Part shown: piece after piece, positions 8,550 through 16,088 of the stretch
Layout of the letters: every line of letters begins with the position of its first letter
How positions within the stretch are numbered: the first letter of the stretch is position 1
Translations under genes and position numbers: made by a program
Notes under the pieces: model-generated
Seen by the model: only the letters and a program-made list of their open reading frames with translations
Database searches by the model: none
What the model was told of the DNA's origin: nothing
Assembly (NCBI RefSeq): GCF_000422905.1
Contig: NZ_AUGY01000077.1
Coordinates: forward strand, 1-42,054
Source of the DNA: Paenibacillus alginolyticus DSM 5050 = NBRC 15375
GTDB taxonomy: Bacteria; Bacillota; Bacilli; Paenibacillales; NBRC-103111
Length of the DNA: 42,054 nucleotides
Reading direction: 5' to 3'

Positions 8550-9754
8550 ATACGCATCAAAAATTGTGGAATCGGGATTTTGTTGCTGTCTGCTTCAGCA
8601 GCTTTTTTTTATTTATGACCTTTTATATTCTCGCGGTCACGCTGCCTATCTTCGTTACTGATACGCTGCATGGCGAACAGCAGCAGATTGGTCTTGTTAT
8701 GACCGTCTTTATTATTTCGACCGTCATTTTACGGCCTTTAACCGGCAAGTGGATGGATGAATGGAACCGGAAAAAGATCGTACTTTTCTCGCTGGCACTT
8801 TTTATGATTTGCACGATGCTGTATCCCCTCGTTCATGAATATACTTTTCTGCTTGGCTTAAGATTTCTTCATGGCATAGGATTCGGGATGGCGACAACGG
8901 CTGCTGGTGCAATTGCTATCGAGCTAGTTCCTGAGCGTCGCAAAGGTGAGGGTATTGGGTATTTCAGCCTTTTCATGAGCTTGGCTATGGTCGTTGGTCC
9001 CTTTCTTGGGCTAACCATTATGCAGACTCACAATAATAGTCTTCTATTTGGTGTGTGCATTGTGTTCGCGCTTCTCGCTTTCTTATTTGGGGTGACCATT
9101 CGCATTCCTCAAGCTATCTCTAGAGTGAACGTGCAATCAGTGTCTGGTTGGAGAAAGTTCATTGAGCCGCGGGCTTTGCCAATTTCTTTGGCAGGCACTG
9201 TGTTGGCCTTTTCTTACGGAGCTATTACGACTTTTCTTTCCGTGTACGCCAAATCCATTGGGTTGGATACGTATGCGAGTTACTTCTTCATGGTGTTCGC
9301 TTTAATGATTGTTATATCCAGACCCTTTACAGGCAAATGGTTTGATCGTTCAGGTCCTCATTTATTAGTTTATCCGGGGATCATCCTTTTCACTTTAGGA
9401 ATGATACTCCTCAGCATGGCTTCTTCCCCTGTCCTATTTTTAGTCGCAGGAGGTATGCTGGGCCTTGGATTCGGGGCAATGCTTCCCAGCTTCCAGACGA
9501 TCGCAATTCAAGCCGCCCCAGCACACCGCAGAGGGCTTGCGACAGGCACGTATTTCTTACTTTTCGACTCAGGATACGGAATTGGTTCCTATGTACTTGG
9601 CGCAGTCGCTTCGAAAACGAATTACCATACCATGTATTTCATTGCCGGTTTGGTTGTCGCATGCTCTGCTATTCTGTATTATGGGCTTTATCACCGAAAA
9701 ACAGCTTCTTCCATCAAACAAAGTCCAATAACAATTTCGAAGAATATCTCTTAG
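8546..9754 (+). CDS. MFS transporter, 12-TM, YwoG-like
   Basis: A roughly 402-residue major facilitator protein with about twelve hydrophobic segments. The loop 2-3 motif is present as TGKWMDEWNRKKI, and its repeat in the second half as TGKWFDRSGPHLL, both standard for MFS drug/metabolite exporters. GTG 8546 is chosen as start because GGAGGAG lies five bases upstream and the codon overlaps the marR stop; a longer frame from 8519 has no such site. Being coupled to a MarR repressor suggests efflux of a toxic compound or metabolite that relieves repression. The substrate cannot be told from sequence. A terminator follows. Confidence 0.92.
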   Translation: MNTHQKLWNRDFVAVCFSSFFLFMTFYILAVTLPIFVTDTLHGEQQQIGLVMTVFIISTVILRPLTGKWMDEWNRKKIVLFSLALFMICTMLYPLVHEYTFLLGLRFLHGIGFGMATTAAGAIAIELVPERRKGEGIGYFSLFMSLAMVVGPFLGLTIMQTHNNSLLFGVCIVFALLAFLFGVTIRIPQAISRVNVQSVSGWRKFIEPRALPISLAGTVLAFSYGAITTFLSVYAKSIGLDTYASYFFMVFALMIVISRPFTGKWFDRSGPHLLVYPGIILFTLGMILLSMASSPVLFLVAGGMLGLGFGAMLPSFQTIAIQAAPAHRRGLATGTYFLLFDSGYGIGSYVLGAVASKTNYHTMYFIAGLVVACSAILYYGLYHRKTASSIKQSPITISKNIS

Positions 9755-9790
9755 CTATCTAAGTGCAATGTTACGTTAACTCATTTAGTA

Positions 9791-9817
9791 AAAGCAGGTC
9801 GCCGCGGCGCCTGCTTT
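9791..9817 (+). terminator. Intrinsic terminator of the marR-MFS operon
   Basis: AAAGCAGG and CCTGCTTT form the outer stem, with CGCC-GC-GGCG inside and a short T-run after it. It lies 36 bases past the MFS stop codon. Confidence 0.85.
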
Positions 9818-9859
9818 TGTTTGTAGGATTTATAGGTTGAAAAGCTATCATTATCTAAA

Positions 9860-11129
9860 CTATAAGTCCTTATTTAACATCATTTCGAGAATAAGTTTGT
9901 CGATCTCAGATGTTGCTTCATTACCTATACGGCAAAAGTTGTCAATCGTCTTTTCCGCTTCATTTTCGATAAATCCATTTGTCGAGGAAATAGTCATCCC
10001 TTTTGATGCGAGTAGCGCAGACTGTACGGCTGCACTCGTACAGGTCGCAACTTTCATAGCACAGCCACCTTTTGCTCCATCACACATCATCCCAGCCACA
10101 TTACCGAGCATATTTTGGATCGCCGCTTTTATCTCCGGTTTCCCTCCGCCAAGCAGATAGGTTATGCCACAGCTTGCACCCGTACCGGATACGGTGACGC
10201 CGCATAATGCGGAACTTAGATTTAATATGAATGGTGATTAAATGGCTCAGTGCAACGGCACGAATGAGTTTTTCCTCTGAAGCTCCTAACTTTTCTGCAG
10301 CTGCTATAACAGGGTTTGTCGCTGCAATCCCTTGATTTCCGCTTCCGGAATTCGCCATAACCGGCATGGAGGATCCAGCCATTCGAGCATCCGATCCAGC
10401 TGCTGCAAGAGCCATGGCATGAGATATTAAATCGTCTGACAAAATACCTTTTTGCACATTTTCTTTAATTGTCTTACCAACTTCAAGTCCGTAAGAATGC
10501 TCCAAGCCGTCTAAACCTGCTTTACGGTTCAATTCAATGCTTTGTTTGACCAAACCGAGATGAACAAGGTCAACGGTATTCACGAATTCAACAATTGATT
10601 CAACCGTTAGCTCACTCCGCTCCGCATTGGAGCTCTTAAAACTCGCGCTTGCGCAGCCTCCAGTGTCAACTACCTGCCCATCAACTTCTACCAGCGTTAT
10701 ATTGGTATGATTATCGGTAATGACAACCTTAGCGTACCTTTGCTCTGCTTCAATGATAACTTCAATATATAATTTCCTTGTCGTATCCGAAAGATGAACT
10801 ACTGAAACGCCTCGTTCCACCATCGACTGCGCCACTGAAATATCTTCCGGCTTAATATCTGCAAGTACTTCTAGCTGTTTCTCTGCATTTCCAGCAATTG
10901 CACCTAATGCAGCGACAAAATCGATCCCTGTCAGATCAGTACCGGGTATTCCCACTGCTAGTGCATTCTTGATAATACCTGCGCTTGCATAAACAGTAAT
11001 ATTGTCAATATTGCCGTCCACATAAGTCCTTGCTTTAGCTGCAGCTAAGGCGATCGCAACTGGCTCCGTGCAGCCAAGCGCGATAACAAGTTCGTTTTGT
11101 AGGATGTTAATAAATGTATTTGTATGCAA
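9860..11129 (-). pseudogene. L-serine dehydratase-alpha/cysteine desulfidase family (YhaM/CyuA, UPF0597), frameshifted
   Basis: Two frames of one protein. The 5' frame starts at ATG 11129 with GGGAGG upstream. It shows NELVIALGCTEPVAIALAAA, the family's first conserved Cys, and runs through SGNQGIAATNPVIAA to HLITIHIKSK. There it loses the family pattern and ends in a tail of unrelated residues. In another frame the match continues at once with SALCGVTVSG, GASCGITYLLGGGK and MMCDGAKGGCAMKVATC, ending at 9860. The break lies near 10208-10217; relatives usually have a few extra residues between KS and SALCG, so a small deletion is likely. Intact members split L-cysteine to pyruvate, sulfide and ammonia, or act on serine, with an Fe-S cluster on these cysteines. 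Everything else looks well conserved, so the lesion is recent or a sequencing error. Confidence 0.85.
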
Positions 11130-11232
11130 GATGAACCTCCCTCAACATCGAAAGTCACCAAAGACCTTCGAATCATTCTTAAAATATACGATAGTTTCTT
11201 CACTTAGTTCAACTAGTAAATTCATTACATCT

Positions 11233-12180
11233 TCATTTCCCACTGACTTCAGAAACTCGTTGACTAACTGGTATAGCGTCTGTTCTCTTCTTATGGATCA
11301 GTTGCTTCAAACTATCCAGATTAGCAAAAACAGTTCCAACAATAATGGTAATCACTCCTATTGCCGATACCCAAGTGATCGTCTCGCCATACAATAGTAC
11401 TCCGAATGTGAGCGCAATTGTCGGCGAAATATAGAGCCATGTGGTCGGAAAAACGGGATTCGTTTTGGCGACGAGCCAATAGAACAGACTGTGCCCTACC
11501 ATGGAGCCAATAACGATTAAGTATAAAAGAGACCCGATCGCCTTTGTAGTCAGCATGCTCTTGATGTCCACATGTTCCGTGAATAAAGACAAAATAACAA
11601 GCAGCAGGCCTCCATAAATCATCTGAGCCGCATTAAGCGCAATTGGCGATGTTTGTGGGAATCGCTGAATAACCCTTTTGGAATATAAGGCACCCGAGGA
11701 ATAGAAGATCTGCCCGACTAAAATAGCAAGACATCCGATTATCCACCTGATATTAGCGGTTATTGTAAGGTGTGGCAGCAATAACAATATGATTCCAACG
11801 AATCCGAGGATGCAACCGAATACGGATCTTGACGATGTCTTCTGTCGCAGAACAATGGTTTGCAGCACGAGCATCATCATTGGAGCCGTAGCTGATAGAA
11901 CGGCAGCGAAACCAGAGGAAACATATTGCTCAGCCCAGTACAACGTAGAAAATGTACCGAAAGTCAAACCTATCCCCGTTAGCAGCATTTCTTTGTGAAT
12001 TAGTAAGGATAAGTTGGCCTTTTTCTTCCATACCATCCAAAAGAACAATATCAGACCTGCAAGAAAAAACCTTATTCCTGCGGAGAAGAAAGGCGGCGTA
12101 GAAGTGTCGACACCTACCTTTATGGCTAAAAACGTTGTGCCAAATATGAGACATACGAGCAAATAATTGAAAATAATCAT
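11233..12180 (-). CDS. EamA/DMT-family transporter
   Basis: A 315-residue membrane protein with about ten hydrophobic helices arranged as two EamA repeats. The first starts LLVCLIFGTTFLAIKVGVD and the second near WIIGCLAILVGQIFYSSGAL. The short charged C-terminal tail (HKKRTDAIP) is typical of the drug/metabolite transporter superfamily. The start is ATG 12180 with GAGGGGG upstream. It is transcribed divergently from a MocR-type regulator across a 116-base gap, a common pairing in which the regulator controls the exporter. Substrates of such pairs are often amino acids or related amines; nothing here specifies which. The cysteine desulfidase-like gene lies downstream about 100 bases away. Confidence 0.9.
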   Translation of the reverse strand: MIIFNYLLVCLIFGTTFLAIKVGVDTSTPPFFSAGIRFFLAGLILFFWMVWKKKANLSLLIHKEMLLTGIGLTFGTFSTLYWAEQYVSSGFAAVLSATAPMMMLVLQTIVLRQKTSSRSVFGCILGFVGIILLLLPHLTITANIRWIIGCLAILVGQIFYSSGALYSKRVIQRFPQTSPIALNAAQMIYGGLLLVILSLFTEHVDIKSMLTTKAIGSLLYLIVIGSMVGHSLFYWLVAKTNPVFPTTWLYISPTIALTFGVLLYGETITWVSAIGVITIIVGTVFANLDSLKQLIHKKRTDAIPVSQRVSEVSGK

Positions 12181-12205
12181 GGATGTTCCCCCTCTTGTTA
12201 TGTAT

Positions 12206-12249
12206 TATACAGGGGAGACAATAGAACAGATCCTATACAGCAGAACAGA
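12206..12249. promoter_or_regulatory. Direct repeats in the EamA-MocR gap, probable MocR operator
   Basis: TATACAG occurs at 12206-12212 and 12234-12240, and AGAACAGA at 12223-12230 and 12242-12249. MocR regulators such as PdxR and GabR bind direct repeats in their divergent promoters, so these are the best candidates. The binding is inferred. Confidence 0.45.
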
Positions 12250-12296
12250 CTGCTTGAGCATGAGTTATAATTAGTGAATTAAGGAGTGAACAAGGT

Positions 12297-13727
12297 ATGA
12301 TAAATAGGCACACATCCACGAATGATACCAAACTACTACTTTTTAGACAAACATACGATTTTATCGTCACCAGGATCGAACGTAGAGAGTTAAAGGCACA
12401 TGACAAACTCCCTTCGATAAGGCTGCTCGCCCAAGAGCTCCAGGTACACCGGCTAACCGTGTTTAGAGCTTATCAGCTGCTAAAACAAAACCATATCGTC
12501 TACGTAAAGGAGAAATCGGGTTATTATGTATGTCCACCAGACTTCCCGGAACATGTCATTTCTGACTATACGGAAAGAAGCCCCATCACCTCTTCCGGCC
12601 ATTTGAGAAACTCTTTATCTGAAATTCAGCAGGTACCGGTTATTTATCAGTTTTCCCAGTCCTTGATTGATCCGAATTTACTGCCGAATCTATATATATC
12701 TGAATATGTTAAGAAAGTTTTCGACATCTATCCCAAATTACTGGGAACCTACTCCAGTGCACAAGGGGATGACGAACTGCGTGAATTTCTTTGTCAGTAC
12801 ATGAAGCTTCATCATAGTATTCAACTGACAGCAAGTGATCTATTGATCACGACTGGGGGACAACAGGCAATTGACCTCATTTCACGGGTATACATCAGAC
12901 CAATGGATTTCATCTTGGTAGAAAGGCCGACATATAGCGCCGCGCTTGATATTTTCCGCCAACAGGGTGCACGGTTTATTCCAGTCGACATTTACCCAGA
13001 AGGTTATGATTTGGAGAAAGTCGAGATGCTGATGAAGCAGTACCGACCCCGTATTTTTTATATGAATCCTACCTTTCATAATCCAACTGGGTATACGGTT
13101 CCCACGGACCAACGCAAGCAGCTTGTCGAGCTGGCTGAACGCTATCGCTGTTTACTAATAGAAGATGATGCCATTCATGAGATGTATTTTGATCAGCCGC
13201 CACCTCAGCCCATTTTTTCTTATGATACAGATGGTTGGGTTGTTTATCTCCGCAGCTTCAGTAAATTCGTGGCACCTGGGCTACGCATTTGCGCGGTCAT
13301 CGGTCGTCCGTCCGTAATAAAACCGCTAATAACAGCAAAATCATTGGCTGATAACGGAACTCCTCTGGTCAACCAGAAAATATTCCTACACTATTTCGAG
13401 TCAGAACGCATTAAACAACACTTGGAGAAGCTGCGAATCGCCCTTCAAATACGAAAAGAAATTGTGGAGCAGGAATTGTCCACAACCGGATGGAGTTGGG
13501 TCAGTCCACAAGGAGGATTCAATTTATGGCTTAAGCTTCCCGAAGATTTGCCTGTGGAAGAATTATTACAAGAAAGCGTCCGACATTCGGTCTCTTTTGT
13601 TCCGGGTATGATCTGTGATCCGCTCAGAGAGATGCGATCTTGGATTCGATTAAGCTATTCATTCGTTAATGAGGGGCAACTTCGTGAGGGTGTCAGGCTG
13701 CTTGCAGATATCGCTAGACGATTTTGA
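12297..13727 (+). CDS. MocR-family regulator (GntR HTH fused to type I aminotransferase)
   Basis: A 476-residue PLP-dependent regulator of normal length. Residues about 15-80 are a GntR winged helix (YDFIVTRIERRELKAHDKLP then SIRLLAQELQVHRLTVFRAY). A linker leads to a fold-type I aminotransferase domain from about 120 on, with TTGGQQAIDLISR, NPTFHNPTGYT, LLIEDDAIHEMYF and the PLP-lysine region RSFSKFVAPGLRICAV, where the Lys of SFSK would carry the cofactor. The start is ATG 12297 with AAGGAG ten bases upstream. Members sense PLP or an amine and regulate a neighbouring gene, so the divergent EamA transporter is the likely target. A PdxR role is unlikely, since no pdxST genes are adjacent. The gene looks intact. 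Confidence 0.93.
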   Translation: MINRHTSTNDTKLLLFRQTYDFIVTRIERRELKAHDKLPSIRLLAQELQVHRLTVFRAYQLLKQNHIVYVKEKSGYYVCPPDFPEHVISDYTERSPITSSGHLRNSLSEIQQVPVIYQFSQSLIDPNLLPNLYISEYVKKVFDIYPKLLGTYSSAQGDDELREFLCQYMKLHHSIQLTASDLLITTGGQQAIDLISRVYIRPMDFILVERPTYSAALDIFRQQGARFIPVDIYPEGYDLEKVEMLMKQYRPRIFYMNPTFHNPTGYTVPTDQRKQLVELAERYRCLLIEDDAIHEMYFDQPPPQPIFSYDTDGWVVYLRSFSKFVAPGLRICAVIGRPSVIKPLITAKSLADNGTPLVNQKIFLHYFESERIKQHLEKLRIALQIRKEIVEQELSTTGWSWVSPQGGFNLWLKLPEDLPVEELLQESVRHSVSFVPGMICDPLREMRSWIRLSYSFVNEGQLREGVRLLADIARRF

Positions 13728-13742
13728 TCCCAACAAGGCTAA

Positions 13743-13785
13743 AAAAAATCCCACCCACAAGACTAAGCTTGAGGAAGGGATTTTT
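13743..13785 (+). terminator. Probable terminator after the MocR gene
   Basis: AAAAATCCC and GGGATTTTT pair around a long, partly paired loop, followed by TCTTCG. The stem is short for the loop size, so confidence is moderate. Confidence 0.55.
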
Positions 13786-13864
13786 CTTCGTGGGTTAAAT
13801 ATTGAACAAAAATCATCGTTCCAACGTCTTTATTACGTAACATGTTAAAAAGAAGGAGTATATC

Positions 13865-14344
13865 ATGCGAAAATTTTTCACATCACGAATCAACTGGCAT
13901 AAATTAAGTGAGCAGTTAGAGACTTATTGGGAAGCAAAAGTGTTGAAATGGAAAAAACGTTTAAATCCCTTGACTAACAAAATCGGATTTGGTATTTACT
14001 TTTATGAAAATATTACTATTAACCTAAATCGTCTGAACAAAGAAATATTACAAATTGCCGAGGACAGTATCCATCTCACCCATTTCAAGAAATCCACATT
14101 TCCCAGTTTCATTTCGGTTGTCGATGGCATTAATTCAACGACGATGTTTATGAAGCTGCCAAACCATGTCATTCAACAGATAACCTCTTTGGTCAGAGCG
14201 CTCCCAGGGTTTAAAGAACTGCAAGCCATTTCACGAAAGTATGGGTACAAATGTGAACTTCATTACAACCAAGGTCGAGCATTTTTCGGTTCTTTACAGA
14301 TTCACTTTATAGAAATTAACAAGTTCCCCTCTCTGCCAGCATGA
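13865..14344 (+). CDS. Unrecognised 159-residue protein
   Basis: I do not recognise this protein. The call rests on an ATG with GAAGGAG six bases upstream, an uninterrupted frame and a terminator hairpin directly after the stop. The protein is basic at the N-terminus (RKFFTSRINWHKLSE and KVLKWKKRLNPL), has no signal peptide or membrane helix, and ends in a mixed hydrophobic domain. The repeated pattern of aromatic and Lys/Arg residues in the first 50 positions could bind nucleic acid or membrane, but that is a guess. It stands alone between two terminators. Confidence 0.65.
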   Translation: MRKFFTSRINWHKLSEQLETYWEAKVLKWKKRLNPLTNKIGFGIYFYENITINLNRLNKEILQIAEDSIHLTHFKKSTFPSFISVVDGINSTTMFMKLPNHVIQQITSLVRALPGFKELQAISRKYGYKCELHYNQGRAFFGSLQIHFIEINKFPSLPA

Positions 14345-14352
14345 TTTACGAA

Positions 14353-14400
14353 AGAGGCTGACTCAAAAGGTTAATAACCTAGCGAGCAGCCTCTATTTTA
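14353..14400 (+). terminator. Terminator hairpin with AGAGGCTG/CAGCCTCT stem
   Basis: AGAGGCTG (14353-14360) pairs with CAGCCTCT (14387-14394), and AGGTTAATAACCT forms an inner stem. A T-rich tail (ATTTTATTT) follows. It begins nine bases after the stop of the preceding gene. Confidence 0.75.
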
Positions 14401-14404
14401 TTTC

Positions 14405-14500
14405 GATACGGAGCGAAATCTAACAGGAATTCCTCCAGTTATTTGGCGTTAATTGCTCTATACGGTCATCTAACTGGAAAACCTCCCTCTAAGTGCAACA
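14405..14500. repeat. Putative intergenic dispersed repeat
   Basis: Two related units lie in a gene-free stretch: ATCTAACAGGAATTCCTCC (about 14419-14437), which continues into AGTTATTT, and ATCTAACTGGAAAACCTCC (14468-14486). The first is a near-palindrome. No coding frame fits. The pattern of short TAAC-GGA-CC-GTTA palindromes between genes resembles dispersed intergenic elements, but only this copy is visible here. Confidence 0.4.
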
Positions 14501-14569
14501 GTGAAACCAGAGGCAGCCTAAAGATGAACGCCTTATAGGACAGTATAATAAGAAAATTATTGGTTAGTA

Positions 14570-14980
14570 TTACTTTTTAATATAGTTAGCATACCATTCC
14601 CTACCTGATGCCCACTTTTTAGAAGCAGGATTCTCTTTTAGTATTTCAGAACATGCAATTGCCATAATATATTCTTTTAATCCATTACTATCGCTATTAG
14701 CAAGTTGGTTGAGCATATAATTTAAAGACTTTTCTCCTTGCAAAACAATGTATTTGTAATCCTTATTACTATCTTCCCCCTTAATATAGTCATATGGATT
14801 TGAGGATAGTGACACTGTATTATTTTTTGGATTAGTAATATTATTAAGTTTTCCATCGATTGTTTGCTCAAAGGTTTTATCCCTTGAAACTTTCTCGGCA
14901 GTATTACTACAACTAATCAAACTAAATATAAATAAAATAGCGATGCATGTTATCATAACTTTCGTTAATCTTTTTCTCAT
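14570..14980 (-). CDS. Small AT-rich lipoprotein of unknown function
   Basis: A 136-residue predicted lipoprotein. ATG 14980 has GGAG six bases upstream, which decides the start over a frame nine codons longer. The signal sequence RKRLTKVMITCIAILFIFS ends in a lipobox-like LISC, so Cys would be lipidated and the protein held on the outer face of the membrane. The mature part is polar and Asn/Lys-rich; its end (EYIMAIACSEILKENPASKK then a WASGREWY segment) looks folded. I do not recognise a named family. Codon use is clearly more AT-rich than the neighbours, which suggests acquisition from elsewhere. No partner genes are adjacent. Confidence 0.75.
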   Translation of the reverse strand: MRKRLTKVMITCIAILFIFSLISCSNTAEKVSRDKTFEQTIDGKLNNITNPKNNTVSLSSNPYDYIKGEDSNKDYKYIVLQGEKSLNYMLNQLANSDSNGLKEYIMAIACSEILKENPASKKWASGREWYANYIKK

Positions 14981-15151
14981 AAATTTCTCCTTCCTTAAAT
15001 TCGTCATATATCAATGCATATCGTGAATTGCACATGTCATTCCCTCACTTCTTACCTATTATTTTTTTCTGTGCAAATCGGATAAGCGGCTTTAATCCAT
15101 GAATTTGTTCTACTTGACAATGAACATAAGGAACAGGTCTATCAAGCAGAA

Positions 15152-15177
15152 AAAGACCGCCAACAATGGCAGTCTTT
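15152..15177 (-). terminator. Terminator of the cupin gene
   Basis: On the minus strand AAAGACTGCC and GGCGGTCTTT pair around ATTGTT, followed by TTTTTCT. It lies about 50 bases past the cupin stop codon. Confidence 0.8.
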
Positions 15178-15227
15178 ACATTTAACTATACAACATTTTA
15201 CATTTTCGTTCAATTACTGCTGCAAGC

Positions 15228-15683
15228 TTATTTCTTAATTAACTTAAAATCATCATAATGAAACCCCGGCGCTACAACACAAGAAACAAAAACAGGCTCG
15301 TTTCCTAGCGGTTTTGCCGTCTGCCAAACAGTGGCCGGAACTAAGGCTTGTGGACATTGTCCATTAATGACATCTGGTCCGAGAATGATCTCTTGTGTTT
15401 CCTCGGGCTTGTCTTTTGTACCGCCAAGTGTTAGTAACAATGGACTTCCTGAATGCCAGAGCCAAAGTTCATCCGATAATACCGTATGCCACTCTGAAAA
15501 CTCATCTGGATGAAGCACAAAATAAATGGAAGTCGCTGCATATCGGGAACCTGTGTACGCTTCATTAAGTACCTCTTTTGGGATTTCGAACGAAGCTTTC
15601 CAAAGCTCCTTGTACCAGCCGCCTTCAGGATGAGGCTTTAAATCTAGCGCAGCCACTAATGGGGATAAAGATTTTGTAATCAT
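15228..15683 (-). CDS. Cupin-domain protein (DUF985/Cupin_5 family)
   Basis: A roughly 151-residue single-domain cupin. The DUF985 hallmarks are LDLKPHPEGGWYKELW near the start, then TSIYFVLHPDEFSEWHTVLS with the expected His and Glu, DELWLWHSGSP, and the C-terminal FVSCVVAPGFHYDDFKL. Members are small beta-barrels with a possible metal or ligand pocket; the reaction is unknown. ATG 15683 is chosen because GAGTGAG lies about seven bases upstream. An alternative GTG four codons earlier falls inside that site. The gene stands alone with its own terminator. Confidence 0.88.
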   Translation of the reverse strand: MITKSLSPLVAALDLKPHPEGGWYKELWKASFEIPKEVLNEAYTGSRYAATSIYFVLHPDEFSEWHTVLSDELWLWHSGSPLLLTLGGTKDKPEETQEIILGPDVINGQCPQALVPATVWQTAKPLGNEPVFVSCVVAPGFHYDDFKLIKK

Positions 15684-15848
15684 TTTATTTCTCACTCTCT
15701 TCCTATTTCTATCTCTATAAAATTCCTAATCTATTATACACTTAAAATCTGGTAGAGCTAGACATTTAAGAACTCGTCCTACTCTGAATAAATAATTTCT
15801 TATGTGGAAAACTATTCCGCGTTGTTATTTTAAAAGAGGAGGTGTCAC

Positions 15849-16010
15849 ATGCCCAATCAAGATAATCAGGCAACAAAGGCGGAAGTACAATCAACGGAGT
15901 TAAACAAAATGCCTGTCCCAGGTAAAGATGATACGGAATTTTCCGCAGAGAAAGCTGCTGAGGCATTTCAAGAAAATCAATCTTCCAGCAGCAAATCTCA
16001 AGATCAGTAA
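15849..16010 (+). CDS. Small acidic, disordered 53-residue protein
   Basis: This short gene has an excellent ribosome binding site (AGGAGGTG, five bases before ATG) and ends just before a strong terminator at 16029. The product starts MPNQDNQATKAEVQST and contains VPGKDDTEFSAEKAAEAFQE, then a run of four serines. It is hydrophilic, rich in Gln, Glu, Ser and Lys, and has no aromatic residue except Phe, no signal peptide and no Cys. It is probably unstructured and cytosolic. It faintly recalls small Bacillus proteins such as YfhD in its acidic EFS segment, but the match is too weak to name it. A longer minus-strand frame over the same bases (15766-16044) lacks a ribosome binding site and is rejected. 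Confidence 0.75.
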   Translation: MPNQDNQATKAEVQSTELNKMPVPGKDDTEFSAEKAAEAFQENQSSSSKSQDQ

Positions 16011-16028
16011 TCCTAAGAGGAATGCGAA

Positions 16029-16059
16029 AAAAGCCCGGTTCCAATTGGACCGGGCTTTT
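16029..16059. terminator. Bidirectional terminator
   Basis: AAAAGCCCGGT and ACCGGGCTTTT form an 11-bp perfect stem around TCCAATTGG, with A and T runs on both sides. It lies between the small gene at 15849 and the 3' end of the DHA2 exporter and can serve both. Confidence 0.92.
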
Positions 16060-16088
16060 CGTTTTCTTAATGTAAACAAATTGTCCGA

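Noticed and set aside
11130..11290. Minus-strand frame between the EamA and desulfidase genes that reads as a plausible soluble peptide (ELSEETIVYFKNDSKVFGDF)
   Set aside because: No start codon with a ribosome binding site; it mostly overlaps the end of the EamA gene or the gap, so support is too thin.
15766..16044. 92-codon minus-strand frame
   Set aside because: The opposite strand has a much better small gene with ribosome binding site and terminator.
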